Of a stretch of DNA of 58,464 nucleotides, positions 27,391-35,592 are shown piece by piece (the first letter of the stretch is position 1; every line of letters starts with the position of its first letter). The notes under the pieces were generated by a model. The model saw only the letters and a list, made by a program, of their open reading frames with translations, made no database searches and was not told where the DNA came from. The DNA comes from an uncultured Clostridia bacterium (lineage in GTDB: Bacteria > Bacillota_A > Clostridia > Oscillospirales > Oscillospiraceae): the NCBI GenBank assembly GCA_949289625.1, contig CASEPH010000007.1:1-58464 (forward strand), given 5' to 3'. A program made the position numbers and the translations under genes.

Positions 27391-28119
27391 ATGACAAATC
27401 TACAGATTGAGCATCTGGTGGAACGCTGGGAGGACCGGCGCGACGTCAAGAACCAGCTCGGCAAGTTCGTCCACTACCTGCTGCTCAAGCAGGAGGCAAA
27501 GCTCTTTGATGACCTGTGGTCCACCCGGGAGGATGTGGCCTACGGTACCAACGAGGGTTGGTATGTGGGACCGGAGGCCATCCGGGACTACTTTGGCTGG
27601 TTCCCCGGCTATACTGCCAAGGTAGCTGCCTGCCTTAAGGCCAAATTTCCCGACAAGCTGGAGGGGAAAACCGACGAGGAGATCTTCGGCATCGGCCTGA
27701 TGGAACTCAAATCCATCAGCAACTATGTCATTGAAGTGGCCGAGGACGGCGAAACTGCCAAGGCCTTCTGCTGTGTCTTTGGCTACAACACCACTGTGGA
27801 TCAGCGGGGCCCCATCTCCAACTGGATTCTGGGCACCGTGGTGGCAGATTTTGTGTATGAAAACGATCAATGGAAGATCTGGCACATGCAGTACCTGGAG
27901 GACATCAACAAGCCTGCCGGCAGCGACTGGGGCGCCAAAGAGGAGAAAGCATTCCCTGAGCTGTCCGAATTTGCCGAGCTCAAAGGTCTGACGCCTCCTG
28001 CACCCAACAAGCCCTGCGTGCTGCGGCAGCGCTATACCGGCAGCCGTTCTGCCACACCGCTGCCCAAACTGCCGGTACCCTATACCACCTTTGCTGAGAC
28101 CTTCAGCTACGGAATTTAA
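27391..28119 (+). CDS. NTF2/SnoaL-like protein, first of three tandem paralogues
   Basis: A 242-residue soluble protein without signal peptide. Features compatible with the SnoaL-like alpha+beta barrel are an N-terminal helical part (residues about 1-45) with LFDDLWS, NEGWYVGPEAIRDYF, a central beta region containing IEVAEDGETAKAF, and DFVYENDQWKIWHMQYLEDI. It ends with a C-terminal tail PYTTFAETFSYG shared with its neighbour. The cone-shaped cavity of this fold can bind small hydrophobic molecules, and some members are dehydratases or isomerases. No function can be given. AAGGAGG precedes the ATG, and the gene is in an operon with the lipoprotein and the next two genes. Confidence 0.72.
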   Translation: MTNLQIEHLVERWEDRRDVKNQLGKFVHYLLLKQEAKLFDDLWSTREDVAYGTNEGWYVGPEAIRDYFGWFPGYTAKVAACLKAKFPDKLEGKTDEEIFGIGLMELKSISNYVIEVAEDGETAKAFCCVFGYNTTVDQRGPISNWILGTVVADFVYENDQWKIWHMQYLEDINKPAGSDWGAKEEKAFPELSEFAELKGLTPPAPNKPCVLRQRYTGSRSATPLPKLPVPYTTFAETFSYGI

Positions 28120-28133
28120 GGAGGCGGTTCACT

Positions 28134-28883
28134 ATGGCGAAAAAGAAAATCATTCGTTCCAATGAGGAACGCATAGTCCGGGTATGGGACATTGAGCAGG
28201 TCAAGGATCTGATGAGCCGCCGCACCGTATATGACTGCAACGGCCAGCATCAGGAGGAGCTGGATGAGCTCTGGGTCCAGGTTCCGGAAAACCAGAAAAC
28301 CGCCTCTTTTGGTCGGAACTGGGGCTATTATGTGGGCATGGAAGAGATCAAGCGCTATTATGTGACAGATTACAACCAAAAGCAGCAGGCAGAGAAGGAC
28401 GCCGTGGCTGCGGTAAATCCCGCAGTGGCGGAGGAAGCTCTGGGTTACGGACGCTTTATGTTCCATCCCCTGTCCACCCCCAATGTCAACCTAGCCGAGG
28501 ACGGCAAAACTGCCCAGGGCACCTGGTATTCCATTGGCGCCGACTGCTATCCCAACCCCGACGGCACCGGCGACTGCAACTGGAACTGCCAAAAGATCTG
28601 CGCTGACTTTATCAAAGAGCCCGGCGGCTGGAAGATCTGGCATGTGGTCTTTTCCAACGACTTTATGATCAAGACGGGCCATCCCGTCAGCGAGCTCCAG
28701 TCCGTTTACATTCGCGGCACCGGCCGGGACGAGATCGACTTTGGCGAGCCCACCATTCCCATGCTGGCCCACAATCCCAGCTATTCCTGGTGCGACAACT
28801 ATCCGCCGCTGAACGATCCCTATGAGACCTTCACCGACGAGATCAGCTACGGCCCGGAAGGGCACCCCAACTATCAAGGCTAA
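28134..28883 (+). CDS. NTF2/SnoaL-like protein, second of three tandem paralogues
   Basis: A 249-residue soluble paralogue of the preceding gene. The shared pattern includes ELDELWVQ, NWGYYVGMEEIKRYYV, VNLAEDGKTAQGTW, ADFIKEPGGWKIWHVVF and the tail PYETFTDEISYG. The mid region has several Cys and Trp residues (GDCNWNCQKICADF) that are not in the first copy. It lies 14 bases after that gene with AAGGAGG before its ATG. The function is unknown. Conservation of the pocket and tail across copies suggests related ligands or subunits of one complex. Confidence 0.72.
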   Translation: MAKKKIIRSNEERIVRVWDIEQVKDLMSRRTVYDCNGQHQEELDELWVQVPENQKTASFGRNWGYYVGMEEIKRYYVTDYNQKQQAEKDAVAAVNPAVAEEALGYGRFMFHPLSTPNVNLAEDGKTAQGTWYSIGADCYPNPDGTGDCNWNCQKICADFIKEPGGWKIWHVVFSNDFMIKTGHPVSELQSVYIRGTGRDEIDFGEPTIPMLAHNPSYSWCDNYPPLNDPYETFTDEISYGPEGHPNYQG

Positions 28884-28895
28884 GGAGGCGGCAAC

Positions 28896-30509
28896 ATGAG
28901 AAAAAGTTATTTGAGTCTGGAGGCCAGAATCCACAACGCTGAGGGTTCTCAGGCTGCGGAAACACTCCATGCCAGACACGCATTTCTGCACGCCAAGGCC
29001 TTTGGCGACGAGGAGTGGGGGCAGGTCTGGTCCCACAGCGACGACACCTCCTGGGCCCATTCCTTTGGACGGATGCGCGGCTATGACAGCGTATACTACA
29101 ACAACGTAACCACCTACAACTGCGGCGGTCAGCGGAACTATCAGAGTATGCTGAATCTGCTGCCGGAGATCGGTCACTTTGATGCCCGGGCCTGCCGGGA
29201 GGTGGCCATGCACACTCTGGCCACAGACATCGTAGAGGTAGCCGACGACGGACAGACTGCCAGAGCTTCTTTCCTGACCCCCGGCGTACTGTTCTCTACT
29301 CTGAACGCCAATCTCAAGTGCCGCTGCATGACCTTGTGGGAGCGTTACGGTTCCGACTTCATCTTCGAGGACGGAGAGTGGAAATATCTCCACGAGCAGG
29401 TCTGCCCGGATATGGGTGGTTCCTTCGACGAGGCTAATACTGCCCAGCAGAAATATGAGCAGTTGGCCAATCCCCAGGCCGGTCCTGGCGGTCCTCCTCC
29501 CGGAGGTGCTGCCGCAGAACCGCTGCTGGATCCTCCCGAGTCCGGAACGGGCCTTTGGCTCCAGGATAAGGGTCCCCTGCACTCCGACTATACGCCGGTG
29601 CAGCTAGTCCAGAACTCGGTTCCCTTCCCGGTTCCCTACAAGACCATGGATGACGACAACACCTACACCAAGAAAGCCCAGCTCAAGGTCAGCTTGAACA
29701 TTGACCGGTTTGGTAAGATCGTGGGCGCTGTGGAGATCCCCATGCCCATGGGCGGGCCTGGCGGCGCACCTGGCGGTGGAAAGGGCGCACCCGGTGGCGC
29801 ACCGGAAGGGAAAGGTGGCTCCGGCGGTCCTGGCGGTGCTCCGGAAGGCAAGGGCGGCCCTGGTGGTCCTGGCGGCGCTCCGGCAGGCAAGGGAGGTCCT
29901 GGTGGTCCCGGTGGTCCCGGTGGTCCTGGTGGTCCCGGCGGTCCCGGTGGTCCTGGTGGTCCCGGCGGTGCCAAGTCCAACTGGAATGCAACCTATCTGC
30001 GCAACGCTGTGATCTATGCCAGCGAAAAGGTCAAGAAGGGTGCCCTCCATGTGATTACCGGCGTGGGCAACGAAGCCGTGATCGGCGCCATGGCCTGCGT
30101 GGCTTATCCCGAGGAGGCTATCTATTCCATCCCCGCCATCGGCAAGGATTTTAAGGTCCTGCGGCTTCCCATGGGCAAAGACAATCCCAAGGGCGACATC
30201 AAGTTCACCGTTCGGGAGGAAGGGGATCACGTCTATATCGACTATATGGCTGATGATCCCAGCAAGCCTGCCGTCAATGGGCCCCACAATTACGACATTG
30301 AAAAGCTGCCCGACGAGGTGATTCCGGAGGTCTCTCCTGACAAGCACGTCTACATCAAGGGCAACGGTCAGTTCCCCCTGAAGGCTTCTCTGGCCTACAG
30401 CTACTGCGGTCGCTGCAAGAGCATCAACATGATCCCCCAAGGCGACGAGCTGTACACCTGCGTAGCATCCTTCTGCAAGGAACGCAAGGTGGGCGATCAA
30501 ACCAAATAA
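28896..30509 (+). CDS. NTF2-like protein with collagen-like Gly/Pro tract and C-terminal Cys-rich domain
   Basis: A 537-residue protein. Residues about 1-190 resemble the two preceding NTF2-like paralogues (EEWGQVWSHSDDTSW, RMRGYDSVYYNNV, VEVADDGQTARASF, DFIFEDGEWKYLHEQV). Residues about 225-275 carry the shared PVPYKTM-type tail. Residues about 286-358 are a Gly-Pro-rich low-complexity tract of GGP/GGAP units with occasional EGKGG. Residues about 360-537 form an extra domain with VITGVGNEAVIGAMACVAYP and a closing CGRCKS...CVASFC pattern that could bind metal. No signal peptide or anchor is seen, so the collagen-like tract seems cytoplasmic. The function is unknown. Confidence 0.72.
   Translation: MRKSYLSLEARIHNAEGSQAAETLHARHAFLHAKAFGDEEWGQVWSHSDDTSWAHSFGRMRGYDSVYYNNVTTYNCGGQRNYQSMLNLLPEIGHFDARACREVAMHTLATDIVEVADDGQTARASFLTPGVLFSTLNANLKCRCMTLWERYGSDFIFEDGEWKYLHEQVCPDMGGSFDEANTAQQKYEQLANPQAGPGGPPPGGAAAEPLLDPPESGTGLWLQDKGPLHSDYTPVQLVQNSVPFPVPYKTMDDDNTYTKKAQLKVSLNIDRFGKIVGAVEIPMPMGGPGGAPGGGKGAPGGAPEGKGGSGGPGGAPEGKGGPGGPGGAPAGKGGPGGPGGPGGPGGPGGPGGPGGPGGAKSNWNATYLRNAVIYASEKVKKGALHVITGVGNEAVIGAMACVAYPEEAIYSIPAIGKDFKVLRLPMGKDNPKGDIKFTVREEGDHVYIDYMADDPSKPAVNGPHNYDIEKLPDEVIPEVSPDKHVYIKGNGQFPLKASLAYSYCGRCKSINMIPQGDELYTCVASFCKERKVGDQTK
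29751..29971 (+). repeat. Coding tandem repeat for Gly/Pro-rich (collagen-like) tract
   Basis: Imperfect 9-base units of the GGTGGTCCC/GGCGGTCCT kind, strongest at about 29895-29965. They encode GGP repeats in frame. The strand is G-rich and the units are near-identical, so copy-number slippage between strains is likely. Confidence 0.85.
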
Positions 30510-30527
30510 GCCACATCAAAGCAAATT

Positions 30528-30559
30528 GCCCCGGTCTGTGCTGCAACACAGGCCGGGGC
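30528..30559. terminator. Bidirectional hairpin between NTF2-like operon and trpB2
   Basis: Near-perfect 13-bp stem GCCCCGGTCTGTG (30528-30540) / CACAGGCCGGGGC (30547-30559) between convergent genes. T tracts on either side are poor, so efficiency is uncertain. Confidence 0.65.
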
Positions 30560-30571
30560 ATTGCCATGTCC

Positions 30572-31954
30572 TTATTCGTTTCCGGGGAATTTGGGGATCG
30601 CGTCAAATCCGGGCTGCAAATCCGCATCCGTGGGGATATAGTCGTTCATTTTTCCATCGTTATACTGCTCATAGGCCAGCATATCAAAATAGCCGGTACC
30701 AGTGAGGCCAAAGAGGATGGTCTTTTCCTCCCCGGTTTCCTTGCATTTCAGCGCCTCGTCTATGGCTGCACGGATGGCGTGGCTGCTCTCCGGAGCCGGC
30801 AGAATGCCTTCCGCCTTGGCAAAGTACTCTGCCGCCTCAAACACCGCCGTCTGCTCCACGGCCATTGCCTCCATATAGCCGTCGTGATACAGCTGAGACA
30901 GGATGGAACTCATGCCATGGAACCGCAGTCCGCCGGCATGATTGGCAGAGGGAATAAATCCGCTGCCCAGAGTATACATCTTTGCCAGGGGGCACACCAT
31001 TCCCGTATCGCAGAAGTCATAGAGGAATTTGCCTCTGGTAAAGCTGGGGCAGGAGGCCGGCTCCACAGCAATGATCCGGTAATCCCGCTCGCCCCGAAGC
31101 TTTTCTCCCATGAATGGGGAGATCAATCCGCCCAGGTTGGAGCCGCCGCCGGCACAACCGATGATAATGTCCGGCACGATGCCATACTGATCCAGCGCAG
31201 CCTTTGCTTCCAGGCCTATGACGGACTGATGCAGCAGCACCTGATTGAGCACGCTGCCCAACACATACCGGTAGCCGGGATTGGCCGTGGCCACTTCCAC
31301 CGCCTCCGAAATGGCACAGCCCAGGGAACCGGTGGTCCCGGGATGGGCTTCCAGAATCTTTCTGCCCACTGCCGTTTCCATGGAGGGAGACGGCGTTACG
31401 GACGCCCCATAAGTCCGCATGACCTCCCGGCGGAAGGGCTTTTGTTCATAGGACACCTTGACCATAAAGACCTTGCAGTCCAGGTCAAAATAGGCGCAGG
31501 CCATGGACAATGCGGTACCCCACTGACCAGCTCCGGTCTCCGTGGTAACCCCCTTCAGGCCCTGCTTCTTGGCGTAATAGGCCTGGGCAATGGCGGAATT
31601 GAGCTTATGGCTGCCGCTGGTGTTGTTGCCTTCAAACTTGTAATAGATCTTGGCTGGGGTACCCAGCTTTTTCTCCAGATTATAGGCCCGAACCAGTGGA
31701 GAGGGCCGGTAGGTCTTATAGTAGTCCTGGATCTCCTCCGGAATCGGAATGTAGGCGTCATAGTCGTTGAGCTCCTGATCCACCAGTTCCTCGCAGAACA
31801 CGGCGCCCAGTTCTTCCTTTGTCATGGGCTGCAGCGTCCCTGGATTTAACAGCGGGGCGGGCTTTACCTTCATGTCCGCCCGGACGTTATACCATGCCTT
31901 GGGCAGCTGCTCTTCACTGAGGTAGATTTTGTAGGGGATGTTCTTGTTTTCCAT
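30572..31954 (-). CDS. trpB: TrpB2-type tryptophan synthase beta chain
   Basis: PLP enzyme that joins indole and serine to make tryptophan. The 460-residue length, the N-terminal extension (residues 1-75) and RPSPLVRAYNLEKKL point to the TrpB2 branch (TrpB-like, often orphan) rather than the TrpA-coupled TrpB1. The PLP lysine is Lys117 in NTSGSHKLNSA; the glycine-rich phosphate cup CAGGGSNLGG and the GAGQWG loop are present. ATG 31954 has GGAGGA upstream. No trpA or other trp gene is nearby, so it may salvage free indole. A Trp-type T-box controls it. Confidence 0.92.
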   Translation of the reverse strand: MENKNIPYKIYLSEEQLPKAWYNVRADMKVKPAPLLNPGTLQPMTKEELGAVFCEELVDQELNDYDAYIPIPEEIQDYYKTYRPSPLVRAYNLEKKLGTPAKIYYKFEGNNTSGSHKLNSAIAQAYYAKKQGLKGVTTETGAGQWGTALSMACAYFDLDCKVFMVKVSYEQKPFRREVMRTYGASVTPSPSMETAVGRKILEAHPGTTGSLGCAISEAVEVATANPGYRYVLGSVLNQVLLHQSVIGLEAKAALDQYGIVPDIIIGCAGGGSNLGGLISPFMGEKLRGERDYRIIAVEPASCPSFTRGKFLYDFCDTGMVCPLAKMYTLGSGFIPSANHAGGLRFHGMSSILSQLYHDGYMEAMAVEQTAVFEAAEYFAKAEGILPAPESSHAIRAAIDEALKCKETGEEKTILFGLTGTGYFDMLAYEQYNDGKMNDYIPTDADLQPGFDAIPKFPGNE

Positions 31955-31994
31955 GATGTGTTCCTCCGTTTCATCAGATTCGATGGGAAGGAAC

Positions 31995-32260
31995 AAAAAA
32001 TCGCTCCTGTCCCATACACAAATTGTGTTGGGACAAGAGCGTAAAACTCCTGCGGTGCCACCCAAATTGATGCAATGCATCCACTTATGGCATACTAACA
32101 TATGCCGCCGTTTGATAACGAAGCGGAGCTCCGGCGTACCTACTTTTCATTCAGCTTGCTCTCTGAGGCCCATTCCATCCGAAGTCTCCTGCGCCGTTCC
32201 CAGCATCCGGCGCTCTCTGAAAGGAGGTTGTTCCGGTGTACTCACACCTCATCAACGATT
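31995..32260 (-). promoter_or_regulatory. T-box riboswitch leader of trpB2, predicted tRNA-Trp specific
   Basis: On the minus strand, a T-box core TTTGGGTGGCACCGCAG at 32066..32050, a competing terminator (CGCTCTTGTCCC / GGGACAGGAGCG plus TTTTTT, about 32041-31995) and a 5' stem I with AGTA and AGAGAG motifs. The bulge UGGC pairs with a tRNA ending GCCA; bacterial tRNA-Trp has G at the discriminator. The specifier region carries GAA followed by UGG (Trp), although the frame of that loop is less certain than the discriminator evidence. It fits the gene it precedes. Confidence 0.88.
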
Positions 32261-32266
32261 TCCTGC

Positions 32267-32295
32267 ATTTTAGCACATTAAAGAAATAATGTCAA
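32267..32295 (-). promoter_or_regulatory. Promoter of the trpB2 T-box transcript
   Basis: Minus strand TTGACA (32295..32290), 17-base spacer, TAAAAT (32272..32267), directly ahead of the T-box leader. Confidence 0.8.
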
Positions 32296-32355
32296 CCCTC
32301 TTTTTTACTTTTTTTCACAGTGCTGTGGATGGGAAGGCCGCTGCGCTTGTACCTC

Positions 32356-33777
32356 TTATCGTTTGAGGCGATAAATCCTTTCCCCGTTCAATTCCTCCGC
32401 CACCACGATCTGTTCCGCCTCCAAACTCTTTAGCATCCGGCGCAGGCTGTCTTTTTTCAGTCCCAGTACGGCAGCCAGTTCAACGCCAGTGGCGGAAATG
32501 TGGTCCGTGAGATATTCGATCAGGATTGCCTTCAGCGTTTCTGTCCGTATGGGCCGTTTTTGATTGTCTCCAGCAGGCACTTCTGCCCAACGCTTCCCCA
32601 GGGGGAGCACCAGGACAATCCGTTCCGGAGAAAATTCCTCCAACAGCTCCGGCGTCCCCCATCCGCACTGACGCCAAACCCGAAAGATATTAGGGATACC
32701 GCTGCCCACACCTGCACCAAGTTCAATCTGGCTGAAAATCCGGAGCAAAGCCGCATTTCTCGGATCGGATACACCGCCGCTGATGGCGTCTGCCACCTCC
32801 ATCCGAAAGCTGCCGGGGTTGGAGATCTCGATCCGGTTTTCCTCCAGGGACACCACCACGCCACCTTCGCCCTGGTAGTCAGCATTCACCAGGCAGTTGA
32901 CCAGTGCCTCTCCCAACGCCTCCAAAAGCGGAGACGCCTGCTCCGGCATGGCAGACATTACACAGTCTCCTAGCCGCTGAAGCACCAAAAAGTAGAAATC
33001 AAAGAGATTGCCTCGCCAGGGATCTAACTCCGTCTCCAGGATTCCTGGGGCCCCCAGTTCCCGGTAGTCCAGAAAGTAGTTTGGAAATTCCTTAATGATT
33101 TCATGCTCCTGTCCAAACATCAAAAGCCCTGCTATTGTCGGACAAAGTTTTCCCCTGGCATTCTGATCCGCCGCCCCAATGCGATGCAAGAATTCCGTGT
33201 TCTCCAATGCGTTCCAGACATGCTCCGGCCGACACGCCACCATCCGCTGGCGGTACCGTCTCAGGCTGGAACCATCCAGAACATTCAGATCCAGATGCTC
33301 CAGCAGCCGGGTATCCTGGGTTTTAACGGCGGCATCTCGCTGCATGCCCTGGACTTCCTCCCGGGTGCATCGATAGTCCCCTTCTCCGTTACGGCGATAG
33401 GACCCTGTAAGGGGATTTCCCCCCACATAGACTGGCCTGTCGTATCGCCGGGCTCTTGGCACGACAATGACAATGATATGGTCTCCGTCCACCACCTCCA
33501 CCGTCACTTGCTCTCGTGACAGGATGTTGGCGCTGACCTTTTCCGGATTGTTCACCAGGGCCCAAAACTCCTGTACCAGCCGTTGGGGATCCGGCAAATC
33601 CACCGTATGCAGGGAATGGTCTCGAAACTCTTCTACCCCCAGCAGGATCACGCCTCCCAAAGTATTGGCAAAGGCGGAGTAGGTCTCCCAGATGCTGTGG
33701 GGCAGCCCACCCAAGGCTTTTTTCGCTTCGATCCGGTTGTTCTCCTGATAGCGGCTCAGGTTGTTCAGGTCCAGCAT
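32356..33777 (-). CDS. AlbA/Schlafen-type putative DNA-binding protein with ATPase-like and winged-helix domains
   Basis: A 473-residue protein of the widespread COG2865 type. Residues about 15-130 form an AlbA_2-like domain (RIEAKKALGGLPHSIWETYSAFANTLGGVILLGVEE). Residues about 260-390 resemble a GHKL-like ATP-binding module (EALGEALVNCLVNADYQGEGGVVVSLEENRIEISNPGSF, then GSGIPNIFRVW). The last 70 residues look like a winged helix (ATGVELAAVLGLKKDSLRRMLKSLEA). Family members are annotated as transcriptional regulators or defence-related ATPases, with few targets known. GGGGGCGGGG precedes the ATG. It is monocistronic; the target is unknown. Confidence 0.85.
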   Translation of the reverse strand: MLDLNNLSRYQENNRIEAKKALGGLPHSIWETYSAFANTLGGVILLGVEEFRDHSLHTVDLPDPQRLVQEFWALVNNPEKVSANILSREQVTVEVVDGDHIIVIVVPRARRYDRPVYVGGNPLTGSYRRNGEGDYRCTREEVQGMQRDAAVKTQDTRLLEHLDLNVLDGSSLRRYRQRMVACRPEHVWNALENTEFLHRIGAADQNARGKLCPTIAGLLMFGQEHEIIKEFPNYFLDYRELGAPGILETELDPWRGNLFDFYFLVLQRLGDCVMSAMPEQASPLLEALGEALVNCLVNADYQGEGGVVVSLEENRIEISNPGSFRMEVADAISGGVSDPRNAALLRIFSQIELGAGVGSGIPNIFRVWRQCGWGTPELLEEFSPERIVLVLPLGKRWAEVPAGDNQKRPIRTETLKAILIEYLTDHISATGVELAAVLGLKKDSLRRMLKSLEAEQIVVAEELNGERIYRLKR

Positions 33778-33887
33778 TTCCCCGCCCCCTTTGGCGCATT
33801 TTTACAGCTAGTATAGCAGAGGTATCCTGGGAATGCAAGCTGGTATTCTGCTTTGCAGAAGGTATGCGTAGTTTAGGTCCTACAGAC

Positions 33888-33940
33888 ACAAAAGCACGCC
33901 GTACATTCCCAAGTCGGGGGCCATGTACAGCGTGTTTTGT
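33888..33940. terminator. Strong terminator after the LCP gene
   Basis: Long inverted repeat ACAAAAGCACGCCGTACAT (33888-33906) / ATGTACAGCGTGTTTTGT (33923-33940) with a GC-rich loop. Reading the minus strand it ends in a T-rich arm and closes the cobW-LCP operon. Confidence 0.8.
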
Positions 33941-33967
33941 CATTTGTTTTCGTCAGATTTCATCCCG

Positions 33968-35581
33968 TTAGTCGTACTCGTAGGTGCTGGCGTCAAAGGC
34001 GGTTCCACTCCAAGTGCTCTCCACCAGGGTCCCCTCCGACACCGTCAAAATATAGACGTCGTCAATGGTAATGTCCTCCTCAAAGGGATTCATCACCTCG
34101 TTGACCATATCCACCACAGACTGTCCATACAGACCATAGCAGGATGCGCCGTTGTAATCCACGCCTTCTCCCGGCAGGGTATTCTGCTGAATATCGTCCA
34201 TGCCTGCCAAAAGCACGTGGAGTGCCAGATACCGGATATTGGCGTCGTCCAGGTCGGTAATCATATTGTCCTTTACCGCCTGATACACCGCCGGCAGCTT
34301 CAGCCATTTGGAGGGCGCCATGCACTGCTGGATCATGGCTTTCAGGAAGCTCTGCTGCACATACTGTCGCTGGATATCCGCCATCAGGTATCCATAACGG
34401 TACCGGCAAACAGCCAGGGCCTGATCGCCGTCCAGCATCTGTTCTCCAGCCGTGAGCTCAATGGTTTCCCCGGTGTCCGGATTATCCACCGACATATCCA
34501 TGGGTACGTCAAAGGTCACACCGCCCATGGCGTCTACCGCATCCTTAAACACCTGATAATTGATGATCACATAGCCGTCTGGCCGGAATCCCAGCAGGGT
34601 TTTTACTTGATCCATCAGCGCCTCTGCACCTTCCTCTCCGCCTCCGGCAATGCCATAGACGCCATTGAGCTTGGGCACTGCCTCGCCGTTGTCCACGATG
34701 GTATCCCGGGGCAAACTGGTCAGGGAGATGGTACCATTTTTCTCATCCAATGTGGCAATCATCATGGTATCTGTCCGCGTCTCCTCCTCATCCGTGGCAC
34801 AGATCAGGATATTAAAGAAGCTAGATTTCCTGGTGTGGATTCCATCCTGATACTGATCCGGCGCCCGGAACAACAGGAAATACACTGCTGCCAGAATTCC
34901 CGCCAGAATTAGAAGGAAAATCAAAAAATTCCGGAAGCCATGACGCTTTTTCCGACGTTTCCGCCGAGGCGCGTGGTCATAGGTATCATAATCGTACCCC
35001 TCGGACCGATCCGCCATTCTGCGAGCCTGCTGGCGGGACCGCTGCCGGGCCTGCTGTGCCGACGCTCGCTGCCGGGACCGGCTGTAGGGATCCGGATTCC
35101 GCTTGCCAGCTGCTCGAGCTGCCATGGACATCCTGCCCTCATAGTCCTCATCGTAATCATATTCGTCGTCGGCATAGCCATACCCCTGGCCGTCATCGTA
35201 GTAGTCGTCGTCATAGTAGCCCTGGTCATAGCCTTGGTCGTCATCAAAATAGCCCTGACTGTCGTCATAGTAGCCGCCACCCTGACCGTTACCGGGATAG
35301 CTACCATTTCCCTGACCGTTGCTGTAATAGACTCCATTTCCCTGGCCGCTGCCATAATAGGCCCCATTTTGCGTCTGGCCGCCATAATAAGGGTCCTGGC
35401 CTCCATTGTAATTACCATAGGGATCTACGTACCCATTTTGACCTCCGGGTTGCTGTCCCGTCTGTCCGCCTGACACACCGGGAAAACCGTTGCGGTAGAC
35501 TCTGGTCTCGTCCAGATCCCGTCGGGAATCAAACTGTCCTCCGTTTTTCGGATTCCCGTTATAATTTCCTTGATTTGCCAT
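33968..35581 (-). CDS. LytR-CpsA-Psr (LCP) family protein with long low-complexity cytoplasmic N-terminus
   Basis: A 537-residue membrane-anchored LCP protein, a family that attaches wall polymers to peptidoglycan from lipid carriers. Residues 1-150 are extremely rich in Gly, Tyr, Asn, Gln and Asp (QGYGYADD-like repeats), residues 155-215 are basic (Arg/Gln/Lys), and one transmembrane helix is at about 219-238. The extracellular LCP domain follows, with TDTMMIATLDEKNGTISLTSLPRDT, KLNGVYGIAGGGEEGAEALMD and a VCRYRYG arginine cluster. ATG 35581 has AAAAGGAG upstream, 11 bases after the first cobW-like gene, so the three genes form an operon. Confidence 0.9.
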   Translation of the reverse strand: MANQGNYNGNPKNGGQFDSRRDLDETRVYRNGFPGVSGGQTGQQPGGQNGYVDPYGNYNGGQDPYYGGQTQNGAYYGSGQGNGVYYSNGQGNGSYPGNGQGGGYYDDSQGYFDDDQGYDQGYYDDDYYDDGQGYGYADDEYDYDEDYEGRMSMAARAAGKRNPDPYSRSRQRASAQQARQRSRQQARRMADRSEGYDYDTYDHAPRRKRRKKRHGFRNFLIFLLILAGILAAVYFLLFRAPDQYQDGIHTRKSSFFNILICATDEEETRTDTMMIATLDEKNGTISLTSLPRDTIVDNGEAVPKLNGVYGIAGGGEEGAEALMDQVKTLLGFRPDGYVIINYQVFKDAVDAMGGVTFDVPMDMSVDNPDTGETIELTAGEQMLDGDQALAVCRYRYGYLMADIQRQYVQQSFLKAMIQQCMAPSKWLKLPAVYQAVKDNMITDLDDANIRYLALHVLLAGMDDIQQNTLPGEGVDYNGASCYGLYGQSVVDMVNEVMNPFEEDITIDDVYILTVSEGTLVESTWSGTAFDASTYEYD

Positions 35582-35592
35582 ACCTGCTCCTT

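Noticed and set aside
29604..30500. Antisense open frame opposite the Gly/Pro repeat with its own repetitive peptide.
   Set aside because: It is the reverse-complement image of the coding repeat and has no ribosome site.
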